In this document: in pieces, positions 1 to 8,343 of the stretch
Position numbering within the stretch: the first letter of the stretch is position 1
Layout: each line of letters opens with the position of its first letter
DNA from: DASZWJ01 sp963813895
GTDB lineage: Bacteria > Pseudomonadota > Gammaproteobacteria > JAURND01
Direction of reading: 5' to 3'
DNA length: 64,000 nt
NCBI GenBank assembly: GCA_963813895.1
Contig: CAWFAS010000002.1
Coordinates: 124,001 to 188,000, forward strand
Made by a program: the position numbers and the translations under genes
Notes under the pieces: generated by a model
Database searches by the model: none
Seen by the model: the letters and a program-made list of their open reading frames with translations, nothing else
Told to the model about the DNA's origin: nothing

Positions 1-391
1 TTGGTTTTGCCATAAACGCTTTGCGGATCAGCTGCATCTTCCTCAACATAAGGCAGTGTTTTTTCACCGTCAAATATATAATCCGTAGAAATATGGATCA
101 ATGGAATCTGTAATTTTTTACAGACCGCCGCTAAGTTAGCAGGGCCTTGGGCGTTTATAGCATGGGCTATTTCCGGCTCTTGCTCTGCATGATCTACTTT
201 AGTATAAGCAGCACTGTTAATTACAATATCTGGTTGGTAATGGTGTAATACCGCATCTACTGCGTCGAGCTGAGTTATGTCCAATGCACCGCGGTTTAAA
301 GTTATTAATTGGTGTGTTTTAGATAGTAATGGATGTTTTTTGAATTCACTGCCTATTTGTCCAGCAGCGCCTGTTACCAGTAATTTCACAT
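1..391 (-). CDS. rfbD: dTDP-4-dehydrorhamnose reductase, partial (C-terminus beyond window)
   Basis: The last enzyme of dTDP-L-rhamnose synthesis, an NADPH-dependent reductase of the extended SDR family. Only the N-terminal ~130 residues are in the window. The protein starts MKLLVTGAAGQIG, giving the Rossmann glycine motif. It continues with DIVINSAAYTKVDHAE and HISTDYIFDG, the STDYVFDG-type segment characteristic of RfbD, and a YGKT near the window edge that matches the YGxxK catalytic region. The ATG is the reverse complement of 389-391. It lies 102 bp downstream of rfbC on the same strand, so rfbA-rfbC-rfbD form one transcription unit. rfbB (the 4,6-dehydratase) is not seen and may lie beyond the window edge. 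Confidence 0.93.
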
Positions 392-493
392 GAATCCTCG
401 CTAAAAGGCTGCTTATTAAATTATTAAAGTCATTGTATCCTGAAGGAATAGATGAACAGCATTTTTTTTAATCATCCTAAGAGGGATCTCTAA

Positions 494-1054
494 TCAGCTA
501 TAAATCGGCAAATGTTCAGGTGCGATTTCCCTCAATAACGGATATAACTGATCTTTACTTGATAAAACAGGCTCTGAGGTTTGCCATTGAATATTTATAT
601 CTGGGTCGTTCCAGCGAATGCCAAACTCTGACTGTGGATAGTAGTAATCACTGCATTTATATAAAAAATCAGCTTCTTCCGACAGTACGGCAAATCCATG
701 TGCAAATCCCTCAGGAATAAATAATTGCCGATGATTTTTATCGCTCAATTCAAATCCCAGCCATTGTCCAAAGGTAGGTGATTCTCTTCTGATATCCACC
801 GCCACATCAAACACCGCGCCACGAATGACGGAAACTAATTTGGCCTGCGGATGTTCTAACTGATAATGTAGCCCTCGTAATACTCCCCGCCCAGAGCGTG
901 AAATATTATCCTGAACAAAAGGCTTCGAGACACCCTCACCTACATATTTTTCTATATTATGGGTTTCTAAAAAGAAACCACGCGGGTCCTGAAAGACCTT
1001 CGGTTCAATAACTAACAATCCCGGAAGATTCGTTTTGGTAACTTTCACTGACAT
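494..1054 (-). CDS. rfbC: dTDP-4-dehydrorhamnose 3,5-epimerase
   Basis: A cupin-fold epimerase converting dTDP-4-keto-6-deoxyglucose to dTDP-4-keto-L-rhamnose. The 186 residues match the usual family length. The N-terminus has LPGLLVIEPKVFQDPRGFF. The catalytic-His motif RGLHYQ is at about residues 60-65, followed by VSVIRGAVFDVAVDIR and FIPEGFAHGFAVL, all family hallmarks. The ATG at 1054 fits the family N-terminus, yet it lies inside rfbA: the two genes overlap by 50 bp in different frames, which suggests translational coupling. The genes make activated rhamnose for LPS or O-antigen in the cytoplasm. Confidence 0.95.
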   Translation of the reverse strand: MSVKVTKTNLPGLLVIEPKVFQDPRGFFLETHNIEKYVGEGVSKPFVQDNISRSGRGVLRGLHYQLEHPQAKLVSVIRGAVFDVAVDIRRESPTFGQWLGFELSDKNHRQLFIPEGFAHGFAVLSEEADFLYKCSDYYYPQSEFGIRWNDPDINIQWQTSEPVLSSKDQLYPLLREIAPEHLPIYS

Positions 1055-1919
1055 TTCTCTCTAACAAATTTAATAGATACTTGCCATATCCACTTTTATA
1101 TAATTCATGCGCAGTTATTTCTAATTGGACATCATTAATAAATCCCATGCGCCATGCCACTTCCTCTGGGCAGGCAATTTTTAATCCCTGCCGTGCTTCA
1201 ATCACTTCTACGAATTGTGACGCTTCTAATAAGGACTGATGTGTGCCGGTATCCAACCATGCCACACCACGACTTAAAATTTCTACCTGTAAACGACTTT
1301 GGTGCAAATAAACCAGGTTAAGATCCGTAATTTCCAATTCACCCCTGGCTGAAGGTTTAAGCGTTTTGGCAATTTCCACAACATCATTGTTATAGAGATA
1401 AAGACCGGTTTGGGCAAAATGCGAACGCGGGTGCTGAGGCTTTTCTTCAATTGCAATCGGTTTGCCGAATTGATCAAACACTATAACCCCATAGCGGTGG
1501 GGATCCTTTACGTAATAAGCAAAAGCAACAGCACCATTACAATTTTGCACTGTATTTTGAAGCAGACGGCTTAATCCATCGCCATAAAAAATATTATCAC
1601 CTAAAATTAAGCATACTTTATCTTGACCGATAAAATCTTTTCCGATCAAAAATGCCTCTGCAAGCCCTCCTGGGTTAGGTTGAACCGCATATGTTAAAGA
1701 AATACCCCATTGTGAGCCATCGTTGAGCAATTTTTGAAACTGAGCTGCATCTTCTGGAGTAGTAATAATCAATATATCTTTAATACCAGCGAGCATCAAA
1801 GTCGACAACGGGTAATAAACCATTGGTTTATCATAAATTGGCATCAGCTGTTTGCTTATTGCTTTAGTGATGGGATATAAACGAGTTCCCGACCCGCCTG
1901 CTAAAATTATTCCCTTCAT
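1005..1919 (-). CDS. rfbA: Glucose-1-phosphate thymidylyltransferase
   Basis: Makes dTDP-glucose from dTTP and glucose-1-phosphate, the first step of the dTDP-sugar pathway. The 304-residue protein begins MKGIILAGGSGTRLYPIT, the nucleotide-binding signature. It continues with KQLMPIYDKPMVYYPLSTLM, ILGDNIFYG and ARGELEITDLN, all diagnostic for RfbA/RmlA. It is about 11-14 residues longer than the classical enzyme: the tail after YLLNLLERN reads into the start of rfbC (50-bp overlap). dTDP-glucose made here can feed both rhamnose (rfbC, rfbD) and, through a 4-keto intermediate, the WecE-like aminotransferase upstream. A 385-bp spacer holding a palindromic element separates it from that aminotransferase pair. 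Confidence 0.95.
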   Translation of the reverse strand: MKGIILAGGSGTRLYPITKAISKQLMPIYDKPMVYYPLSTLMLAGIKDILIITTPEDAAQFQKLLNDGSQWGISLTYAVQPNPGGLAEAFLIGKDFIGQDKVCLILGDNIFYGDGLSRLLQNTVQNCNGAVAFAYYVKDPHRYGVIVFDQFGKPIAIEEKPQHPRSHFAQTGLYLYNNDVVEIAKTLKPSARGELEITDLNLVYLHQSRLQVEILSRGVAWLDTGTHQSLLEASQFVEVIEARQGLKIACPEEVAWRMGFINDVQLEITAHELYKSGYGKYLLNLLERNVSESYQNESSGIVSY

Positions 1920-2103
1920 ATATCACCTGAAAAAATTTAAAATTTTATGTATAAGCCTCCCATTTGTCTTAGGATGCGAATATTTTAGTATAGTCGAAGC
2001 ATTTGATATTTAAGATTAGCAGTCATTGCTTTGACGACACCTAGTGGGAATTGGCCACAGGGGGTTCCTAGATCACAAGGAGAAAGTTATTCAAAAATTA
2101 ATG

Positions 2104-2297
2104 GTAACTATTCAGCATCCTAACTGAGAAGCCAATAGAGACCGCCCCCATCCTAACCTTCCCCCGCAAGCGGGGGAAGGAACTGTTGGGCAGAAAACTA
2201 AAAGTCCGCACCTTACAATCCCTTCCCCCGCTTGCGGGGGAAGGTTAGGATGGGGGCGGTCTCTATTGGCTCTTTGGTTAACATGCTGAATAGTTAC
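2104..2297. repeat. 194-bp palindromic MITE-like element, copy 1
   Basis: Two 50-bp near-perfect inverted arms (2131-2180 and 2221-2270), rich in CCCCCGC/GCGGGGG, flank a ~40-bp centre. Outer 15-bp inverted ends are at 2104-2118 and 2283-2297 (GTAACTATTCAGCAT and its complement). The same element recurs at 26566-26760, and a related one with different flanks at 29766-29932. It has no coding capacity. It occupies most of the spacer 1920-2304 between rfbA and the aminotransferase; I see no gene in the rest of that spacer. Transcribed, it would form a long hairpin and could attenuate or process the sugar operon mRNA, which is inference. Confidence 0.85.
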
Positions 2298-2304
2298 AAA
2301 TTAA

Positions 2305-3432
2305 TTAGCCGCAAAGAGATAACTTACCACTGGTCGCAGCAACTGCTTCAATCACCACCTCCGCAATTTTTTCGATTTCTTTTTCTTGCAGATACGGATG
2401 AAATGGCAAACTTAACACTGCATTGGCCATGGCTTCCGAATGGGGGAGCAAATAAGTGGTATCATCTAGTATATGGTCTGCAAATAATGGCTGCAAATGT
2501 ATGGGGGCTGGATAATGAACAGTGCTAGGAATCTGGTTTTGTGTTAATGCCTGTATCACAGCATCACGATTACTAACTTGTATCGTATATTGAGCATAAG
2601 TGCTTTGATTGTGCGACTCAACATAAGGGATTACTACATGTCCGGATAATAATGCATCAAATTTTTGTCGAATCTGAGATCTGCGCGCTAACTCCCCAGG
2701 AAATATCTCTAATTTGCCCAATAATATAGCAGCCTGAAGGGTATCCAATCGCCCATTAATGCCCATACAAACATGATGATAACTGCGGTCCTGCCCATGA
2801 TTTCTAATACGACGCAATTGCATTGCTAATGTATCATCATTAGTAAAACAAGCACCGCCATCGCCATAGGCACCTAATGGTTTAGAGGGGTAAAAACTGG
2901 TGCAGGCGACATGACTTAAATTACAGGATTGACGGCCTTTATAAGTAGCCCCAAAACTTTGCGCAGCATCCTCAATTACGTGCAGGTTATGCTTATTAGC
3001 CAAAGCATTGATAGCGTCAAAATCTGCACATTGGCCATATAAATTAACTGGCAATATCGCCTTGGTTTTAGAAGTGATTGCTTGTTCGATTTTGGTAGGG
3101 TCAATATTATAAGTTTTAGGGTCGATATCGACAAAAACGGGTTTTGCACCCAACAATTTTATCATCGAAGCCGTAGCAATAAAGCTGAATGGGGTGGTAA
3201 TAACCTCATCACCAGGCTGTATATCGAGTGCCATAAGTACTATCAATAATGCGTCGGTGCCACTTGAAACACCTATACAGTGTTTAACACCCACATATTC
3301 TGCTAATTTCGCTTCTAATTCGCGAATTTCTGGCCCATTAATAAATTGGCCACATTCTAATACCTGATTAATGCGCTGCTCGATACTTTTTTGTATTTCA
3401 CGATATTGTGCTTTTAAATCAATAAATTGCAT
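2305..3432 (-). CDS. DegT/DnrJ/EryC1/StrS-family sugar aminotransferase, WbpE-like
   Basis: A PLP-dependent nucleotide-sugar aminotransferase of 375 residues. It starts MQFIDLKAQYREIQ and shows GTDALLIVLMAL, VFVDIDPKTYNIDP, LPVNLYGQCADFDAI, EDAAQSFGA and SFYPSKPLGAYGDGGA, in which the lysine of the SKPLG segment should bind PLP. The pattern is closest, from memory, to Pseudomonas WbpE, which makes UDP-2-acetamido-3-amino-glucuronate. The related dTDP-3-keto-sugar aminotransferases (FdtB/QdtB) are the main alternative, so the substrate is uncertain. It follows the WecE-like gene on the same strand. The stop codon lies 8 bp from a palindromic repeat. Confidence 0.88.
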   Translation of the reverse strand: MQFIDLKAQYREIQKSIEQRINQVLECGQFINGPEIRELEAKLAEYVGVKHCIGVSSGTDALLIVLMALDIQPGDEVITTPFSFIATASMIKLLGAKPVFVDIDPKTYNIDPTKIEQAITSKTKAILPVNLYGQCADFDAINALANKHNLHVIEDAAQSFGATYKGRQSCNLSHVACTSFYPSKPLGAYGDGGACFTNDDTLAMQLRRIRNHGQDRSYHHVCMGINGRLDTLQAAILLGKLEIFPGELARRSQIRQKFDALLSGHVVIPYVESHNQSTYAQYTIQVSNRDAVIQALTQNQIPSTVHYPAPIHLQPLFADHILDDTTYLLPHSEAMANAVLSLPFHPYLQEKEIEKIAEVVIEAVAATSGKLSLCG

Positions 3433-3566
3433 ATATGTTTCGATCTGTATATTTGCTTAAGAATTGGTCAGTCATGCTACAGCATATCTGGAAAAAACAC
3501 AACTGGCACTCAGCCACTTGTTATCATGAACGCAGTGAAGGATGGAGGGAAAACCTGTGAGCATTC

Positions 3567-4718
3567 TCACTCCAGCGCAACCTCTCCTGAGCGAACAATT
3601 TCATTTACTTTATCGACTATTGACCCGATATGACTTTCCAACCCAACCCACAAGGGCAATCGAATTAAACAATCTGCCAATGTATCGGTGACCTCCATCT
3701 GGCCATGTGCCCTGCCAAATTTTATTCCACCAGGCGAACTATGCAGTGGAACATAGTGTGAAACGGCATTTATACCATTATCTTGTAGCTCTTGCTTAAA
3801 CCTGATGCGCTGCTCTTGGTTGGGCAACAACAGATAATACATATGTGCGTTATGCTGACAATCCTTAGGCACAATGGGACGACGGATCAAATGCTCCGCT
3901 TCTAGATCTGCAAAGGCGGCTTGATAAATATTCCAAATATCCAGACGACGCTGCGTAAGGCTTTCAGCTTCTTCCATTTGTGCCCAGAGAAATGCTGCAG
4001 TTATTTCTCCTAGTAAGAATGAGGAACCTATATCCTGCCAAGTATATTTATCCACTTCACCTCTTAAAAACCGACTACGATCAGTACCTTTTTCACGAAT
4101 GATTTCAGCCCGCTCAATAAATTGTGAATCATTAATTAGCAAGGCCCCGCCTTCTCCCGAAATAATATTTTTAGTTTCATGGAAACTAAATGCTGCCAGA
4201 TGCCCAAAACTCCCCAAGGGACTTCCCCGATATAATGCTTTAATTCCCTGCGCCGCATCTTCTACTACATATAGATTATGTTTTTTGGCGATTGCCATAA
4301 TTACATCCATCTCACATCCCACTCCCGCATAATGCACTGGCACAATAGCTTTGGTTTTCGGTGTAATAGCCGCTTCAATTTTAGTCTCATCAATATTTAG
4401 TGTGTCTGAGCGGATATCAACGAATACGGGGACTCCTCCACGTAATACAAATGCATTTGCGGTGGAAACAAAGGTATAAGACGGCATGATGATCTCATCA
4501 CCCGGCTCAATATTTAGCAATATAGCGGCCATTTCTAAAGCTGCGGTACAGGAGTGGGTCAGTAAAGCTTTTTTGCAACCTGAATTTTTTTCGAGCCATG
4601 ACTGACATTTTTTGGTAAATGAACCATCACCGGCCAATTTGCCCATGACATGCGCTTCACTAATATATTGCAGCTCACGTCCCACGATGAAAGGTTTGTT
4701 AAATGGTACTGAAATCAA
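3567..4718 (-). CDS. rffA: dTDP-4-amino-4,6-dideoxygalactose transaminase (WecE/RffA-like)
   Basis: A PLP aminotransferase converting dTDP-4-keto-6-deoxyglucose to dTDP-4-amino-4,6-dideoxygalactose (Fuc4N). The 383 residues show the family signatures: FIVGRELQYISEAH, GKLAGDGSFTKKCQ, SCTAALEMAAILL, MPSYTFVSTANAFVLRGG, VPVHYAGVGCEMD, EDAAQGI, and FSFHETKNIISGEGGA with the PLP lysine. IREKGTDRSRFLRGEVDKY is also typical of RffA/WecE. It is the first gene of the minus-strand sugar cluster. It faces the divergent gcvR gene across a ~208-bp spacer. Product would be Fuc4N for a surface polysaccharide. Confidence 0.93.
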   Translation of the reverse strand: MISVPFNKPFIVGRELQYISEAHVMGKLAGDGSFTKKCQSWLEKNSGCKKALLTHSCTAALEMAAILLNIEPGDEIIMPSYTFVSTANAFVLRGGVPVFVDIRSDTLNIDETKIEAAITPKTKAIVPVHYAGVGCEMDVIMAIAKKHNLYVVEDAAQGIKALYRGSPLGSFGHLAAFSFHETKNIISGEGGALLINDSQFIERAEIIREKGTDRSRFLRGEVDKYTWQDIGSSFLLGEITAAFLWAQMEEAESLTQRRLDIWNIYQAAFADLEAEHLIRRPIVPKDCQHNAHMYYLLLPNQEQRIRFKQELQDNGINAVSHYVPLHSSPGGIKFGRAHGQMEVTDTLADCLIRLPLWVGLESHIGSIVDKVNEIVRSGEVALE

Positions 4719-4859
4719 TACATCACCTCATGAGGGCTATATGATAAGAAAAACTACGCGTGACTTTAGGGCTAGCTACTACAATATAAACAGCAAAAGG
4801 ATAAATACTTTACCCAATTCTAACAAACCTTGCAATACTCCCCAGCACCCCCAGACAAT

Positions 4860-4888
4860 TTGACTATCAACACGGCCAATATTATGAT
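4860..4888 (+). promoter_or_regulatory. Predicted sigma-70 promoter for gcvR-bcp
   Basis: A -35 box TTGACT at 4860-4865 and a -10 box TATGAT at 4883-4888 are separated by 17 bp. This places a transcript start near 4895, about 32 bp before the gcvR ATG. Read from sequence only. Confidence 0.5.
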
Positions 4889-4926
4889 GCAACTAATTTA
4901 TTCTAATAAATAGGTCTTGCACTTAC

Positions 4927-5454
4927 ATGGAACATCTTAATATTACTTTCTCGGCCCCTAACCAACAATCTGTTATAAAACAACTCATCTATCTGGTTGC
5001 CAAAAATCAATGTCATATAGAAGAAAGCAGGTTGGCCCTTCTAGGAGAACAATTCTCCGGTCTGTTACGAATTGCTGGCAATTGGAACTCTATAGCCAAA
5101 CTGGAAGCTGCTCTGGGCAATATACCACCTGAAGACGCCATACAACTTGAAGTCAGACGCAGTGAACCTGTGCAATTTGAAGGTAAATTTCTGCCCTATC
5201 TAGCGCAGGTTATCGCTTTGGATACGCCTAGTCTTGTCTATGAAATCACGCATTTTTTTGTCGATCAAAACATCCAAATTATAGACTTACAAACTGATCC
5301 ATTCCGAACTAGCCACTCAGAAACCATGATGATTACCCTGTCTATGCGCATCAATGTACCGGTGAGTATAAATATTGCCGATCTTAGAGAGCAGTTCATG
5401 ATTTTGTGTGATGAGCTTAATGTCGATGGCATATTGGAGCCGGAGAAACGCTAA
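4927..5454 (+). CDS. gcvR: Glycine cleavage system transcriptional repressor-like ACT protein
   Basis: 175 residues arranged as two ACT-type regulatory domains: roughly 1-80 (LNITFSAPNQQSVIKQLIYLVAKNQCHIEESRLALLG) and 95-175 (VIALDTPSLVYEITHFFVDQNIQIIDL). There is no DNA-binding or catalytic domain. This matches GcvR, which in E. coli acts by binding GcvA rather than DNA. The next gene, bcp, begins directly after its stop codon (TAA then ATG), and a gcvR-bcp pair is common in gammaproteobacteria, which supports the call. No gcvA or gcvTHP genes are in the window, so the actual target is unknown. Confidence 0.85.
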   Translation: MEHLNITFSAPNQQSVIKQLIYLVAKNQCHIEESRLALLGEQFSGLLRIAGNWNSIAKLEAALGNIPPEDAIQLEVRRSEPVQFEGKFLPYLAQVIALDTPSLVYEITHFFVDQNIQIIDLQTDPFRTSHSETMMITLSMRINVPVSINIADLREQFMILCDELNVDGILEPEKR

Positions 5455-5934
5455 ATGCAAGAATCCAATACCCTTATCGGCCACCCTGTTGCTGACTTGC
5501 TCTTGATGACTGACCCAAATACTGCTACCAGCTTCTCGCAATTACGCGGCAAAAATATAGTTGTTTATTTTTATCCTAAAGACAATACCCCAGGCTGCAC
5601 ACAAGAAAGCAAAGACTTCAGAGACTTACATGATAAATTTTCACACTTGGATACTGTAGTGCTAGGGGTATCCAAGGACAGTCTGAAATCACATGAAAAT
5701 TTTAGCCGCAAACATCAGCTTCCCTTTGCATTGATCAGCGATCCCGATGAAATGCTTTGTCGCTACTTTGGAGTCATTAAAGAAAAAAAATTATTTGGCG
5801 TTATCAGCCTGGGTATTGAGCGTAGCACTTTTCTTATCGACAAACAGGGCATTATACGCCAAGAATGGCGCAGAACTCGCGTAACAAATCACGCTGCTGA
5901 AGTATTAAAGGCAGTGGAGGCTTTGCATAAATAA
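5455..5934 (+). CDS. bcp: Thioredoxin-dependent thiol peroxidase (Bcp/PrxQ family peroxiredoxin)
   Basis: A cytoplasmic peroxiredoxin reducing hydrogen and alkyl peroxides. The 159 residues show the Bcp signature FYPKDNTPGCTQESKDFRD with peroxidatic Cys48, then VVLGVSKDS, FALISDPDE and RSTFLIDKQGIIR. The resolving cysteine usually five residues after the peroxidatic one (as in E. coli Bcp) is absent; position 53 is Lys. It may therefore act as a 1-Cys enzyme or use Cys near residue 102 (MLCRYFG). The start codon abuts the gcvR stop codon, so the two are co-transcribed and probably translationally coupled. Confidence 0.93.
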   Translation: MQESNTLIGHPVADLLLMTDPNTATSFSQLRGKNIVVYFYPKDNTPGCTQESKDFRDLHDKFSHLDTVVLGVSKDSLKSHENFSRKHQLPFALISDPDEMLCRYFGVIKEKKLFGVISLGIERSTFLIDKQGIIRQEWRRTRVTNHAAEVLKAVEALHK

Positions 5935-6118
5935 TGTGGCCGTCATTCTGACGCTTGGCTGTCATTTTCCCACACCATTTTTCTCCATCCTTCTCAGCTC
6001 TCTTAAGGCGCCCTTAAGGCTAATCCTGTACTATACTCTCATAGCGAATATACTCACAAGGAAGAGGAATATCCCACAAACTGCCATAAAAAGGAGACAA
6101 CATTCAGGCTAATGAGTC

Positions 6119-7924
6119 ATGGTGCACACAACAATTCCCAACATCATAAAATCTTGTGAGATTTTCTCAACGCTTGATCCAGTTGAAATTGATTCTTTGG
6201 CAGCTGTTTCCACTTTAATTGAATTAAACGAAGGCGAGTTTTTATTTCGACGCGGTGAAGCTTGCAGAGATGCCTATATTTTGGTTTCGGGGAAATTGGC
6301 CGCTACCACCGCAACCCCTGCTAATCACGGTGAGTTAATCGGCTATATCATGCCTCATGAAATCGTAGGGGAAATGAGTCTCCTTAGCGAAATCCCACGC
6401 GCGCTATCCGTAATAGCACAGATGAACAGTACTCTGCTAATGATCCATCAGCAGGATTTTCAAAAATATTCTCAAAAAAAACCTGAATTAGCCTTTAGAA
6501 TTTTGGAAGTTATTGTAAAACGTACTCAAGGCATAATACAGCATTACGAAAAACCGGATCGAGCACAATTCGTGGCGTTGCTACCCGCCAATGGAGAATT
6601 AGGACTCACATCCTTAATTCATCGCTTTCAACAGTTATATCCCGATTCTGAAAAAGCCACGATTCTTAATTATCAAGCTATAACAACGGCCAGTGATGGC
6701 ATCCAACCTTTATTACTTAGTCTGAAACAGAAAAGCGATTACATTATCTATCCCATTGATGTTAATCAACCCCCTGAAATAACTGAAATCCTGATGCGAT
6801 ATGCTGATAAAGTGGTATTAGTCGGCTATGGTAATCAAACTCCAAGGATTCATCCTTCCACTTTGGGGTTATTGAACAAATATCGAATTTACACCCAGGG
6901 ACATCATGAGCTGGTACTGGTGTATGACTATCAGCATCAAATACCTGCTGATACTAAAGAATGGTTAAACCAGGGAAATTTTTTTCGCCATCATCATATT
7001 TATCTAGACAAACCGGCCGACATTCAACGCCTAGCCCGCTTTATGACTGGATCCGCCGTGGGTATTGTTTTAGGGGGCGGAGGAGTTAAAGGTTGGGCGC
7101 ATATCGGCGCATTAAAGGCTCTTATGGAAGCGAATATTCCCATAGATGCCATAGGGGGTACCAGCGTAGGAGCCGCAGTAGGAGCGGCTTATCTGATGAC
7201 CAATGATTTTGACAGCTTTATAGAAAAATACCGAAAATTAACCGAGTCTACCTTGAGAACATTGGGAACCTGGGAAATAACCTGGCCTATGGTTTCAATT
7301 TTCAGCGGCAAAAGTGTGACTTCTATCGCCCAACAAGAATTCTATAATTATAATTTGGAAAATCTTCCCCGTCCTTTTTTCTGTATTTCATGCAATATAA
7401 CTCAAAAACAAGAAGCTATACATAAACACGGTAAACTATGGGAAATTATACGCTCCACAGTTTCCTTGCCAGGGGTAGTGCCCCCTATGGTGCTCAACAA
7501 TGAATTACACGTAGACGGCGGGGTCGTAAATAATCTACCGGTTAATGTCATGTCTAATTTTTTGGAAAATTCAGGCACCACTATAGCTATATCGATCTCT
7601 AACCTATTGCCTGGTACTTCCTTTGATTATGCTTTCCCACCCGTTATTTCATTATGGGATGCTTTATTAATGAAATTCAAACTCAAAAAAGCTTATAAAT
7701 TTCCATCCTTATTTTATACTTTTGTCGATTCTTTATTAATGGGTTCTATTTCTCAGCAACGCGAAAATATGAAAAAGGCTGATATTCTAGTTCAACCTGA
7801 TTTAGGCAGCTATACTTTGTTAAGTAGACGAAGCCCAGCAGAGAGACTCATGGAAATCGGCTACTGCACTACAAAACATGTCCTTGAAACCAATAATGAA
7901 TTGGTTCAAAAAATAGCTTTATAA
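6119..7924 (+). CDS. Cyclic-nucleotide-binding-domain patatin-like phospholipase (NTE/RssA type)
   Basis: A 601-residue protein in three parts. Residues ~10-130 form a cNMP-binding/CRP-like beta-roll (GEFLFRRGEACRDAYILVSGKL, GEMSLLSEIPRALSV). The middle resembles the P-loop-like linker found in NTE-type proteins. The C-terminal patatin domain has the oxyanion loop GGGGVKGWAHIGALKAL (~318-334), the nucleophile elbow GTSVG (~346) and the catalytic Asp in HVDGGVVNN (~465). The Ser-Asp dyad is thus intact. The family comprises (lyso)phospholipase/esterases related to neuropathy target esterase. An AAGGAG-type ribosome site lies at about 6091; an overlapping ATG at 6112 is out of frame. It stands alone, followed by a MITE. 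Confidence 0.88.
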   Translation: MVHTTIPNIIKSCEIFSTLDPVEIDSLAAVSTLIELNEGEFLFRRGEACRDAYILVSGKLAATTATPANHGELIGYIMPHEIVGEMSLLSEIPRALSVIAQMNSTLLMIHQQDFQKYSQKKPELAFRILEVIVKRTQGIIQHYEKPDRAQFVALLPANGELGLTSLIHRFQQLYPDSEKATILNYQAITTASDGIQPLLLSLKQKSDYIIYPIDVNQPPEITEILMRYADKVVLVGYGNQTPRIHPSTLGLLNKYRIYTQGHHELVLVYDYQHQIPADTKEWLNQGNFFRHHHIYLDKPADIQRLARFMTGSAVGIVLGGGGVKGWAHIGALKALMEANIPIDAIGGTSVGAAVGAAYLMTNDFDSFIEKYRKLTESTLRTLGTWEITWPMVSIFSGKSVTSIAQQEFYNYNLENLPRPFFCISCNITQKQEAIHKHGKLWEIIRSTVSLPGVVPPMVLNNELHVDGGVVNNLPVNVMSNFLENSGTTIAISISNLLPGTSFDYAFPPVISLWDALLMKFKLKKAYKFPSLFYTFVDSLLMGSISQQRENMKKADILVQPDLGSYTLLSRRSPAERLMEIGYCTTKHVLETNNELVQKIAL

Positions 7925-7976
7925 CACATGATTGTAATCGTTTTGTTGCCCTGTTAGCGACGAACGAGGTTTTCGC

Positions 7977-8343
7977 TATACTTGAAGCGTTTGAAATTTA
8001 GGCTCTGTAAAACAATAACCTATCTTTTTAGCGCCCAGATGAGACTCAGATTTGCAGACGGGAGGGGGTAGAAAAATGCGCGCATAGTCGACGGAACGTC
8101 GTCCCGGCAGGAAGCCGGGATCCAGGGCGCAGGAAAGCGAAACTTTCACATCCTGTGATCTGGATCCCGGCTTCCATGCCGGGACGACTGCGTCGGTTGT
8201 TCTATGTAACTGTTTTTCTATCCCCTCCCGCCTGCGAAGATGGGTCTTAGATGGGATGTTAAAAAGATAGGTTATTGTTTTACAGAGCCTTAGGTGTTGG
8301 ATGGGCTGCTCCAACACCTAAATTTCAAACGCTTCAAGGTATA
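7977..8343. mobile_element. Nested palindromic MITE-like element
   Basis: About 367 bp with several concentric inverted repeats. The outer arms are 7977-8000 and 8319-8343 (core TTCAAACGCTTCAAG). Perfect 30-bp inverted ends, starting GGCTCTGTAAAAC, are at 8001-8030 and 8260-8289. Inner GC-rich arms contain CCCGGC/GCCGGG near 8103-8125 and 8160-8185. A small hairpin (TAGGTGTTGGA and its complement) sits between 8290 and 8320. There is no transposase gene. A solo copy of the 30-bp end is at 37569-37598. The right outer arm supplies the stop codon of the next gene, so insertion or recombination here may have reshaped that gene's 3' end. Confidence 0.75.

Noticed and set aside
2232..2528. 98-codon plus-strand frame
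   Set aside because: It starts in a palindromic repeat and is antisense to the WbpE-like gene.
7976..8317. 113-codon minus-strand frame over the MITE
   Set aside because: Made up of inverted-repeat DNA; no family or ribosome site.
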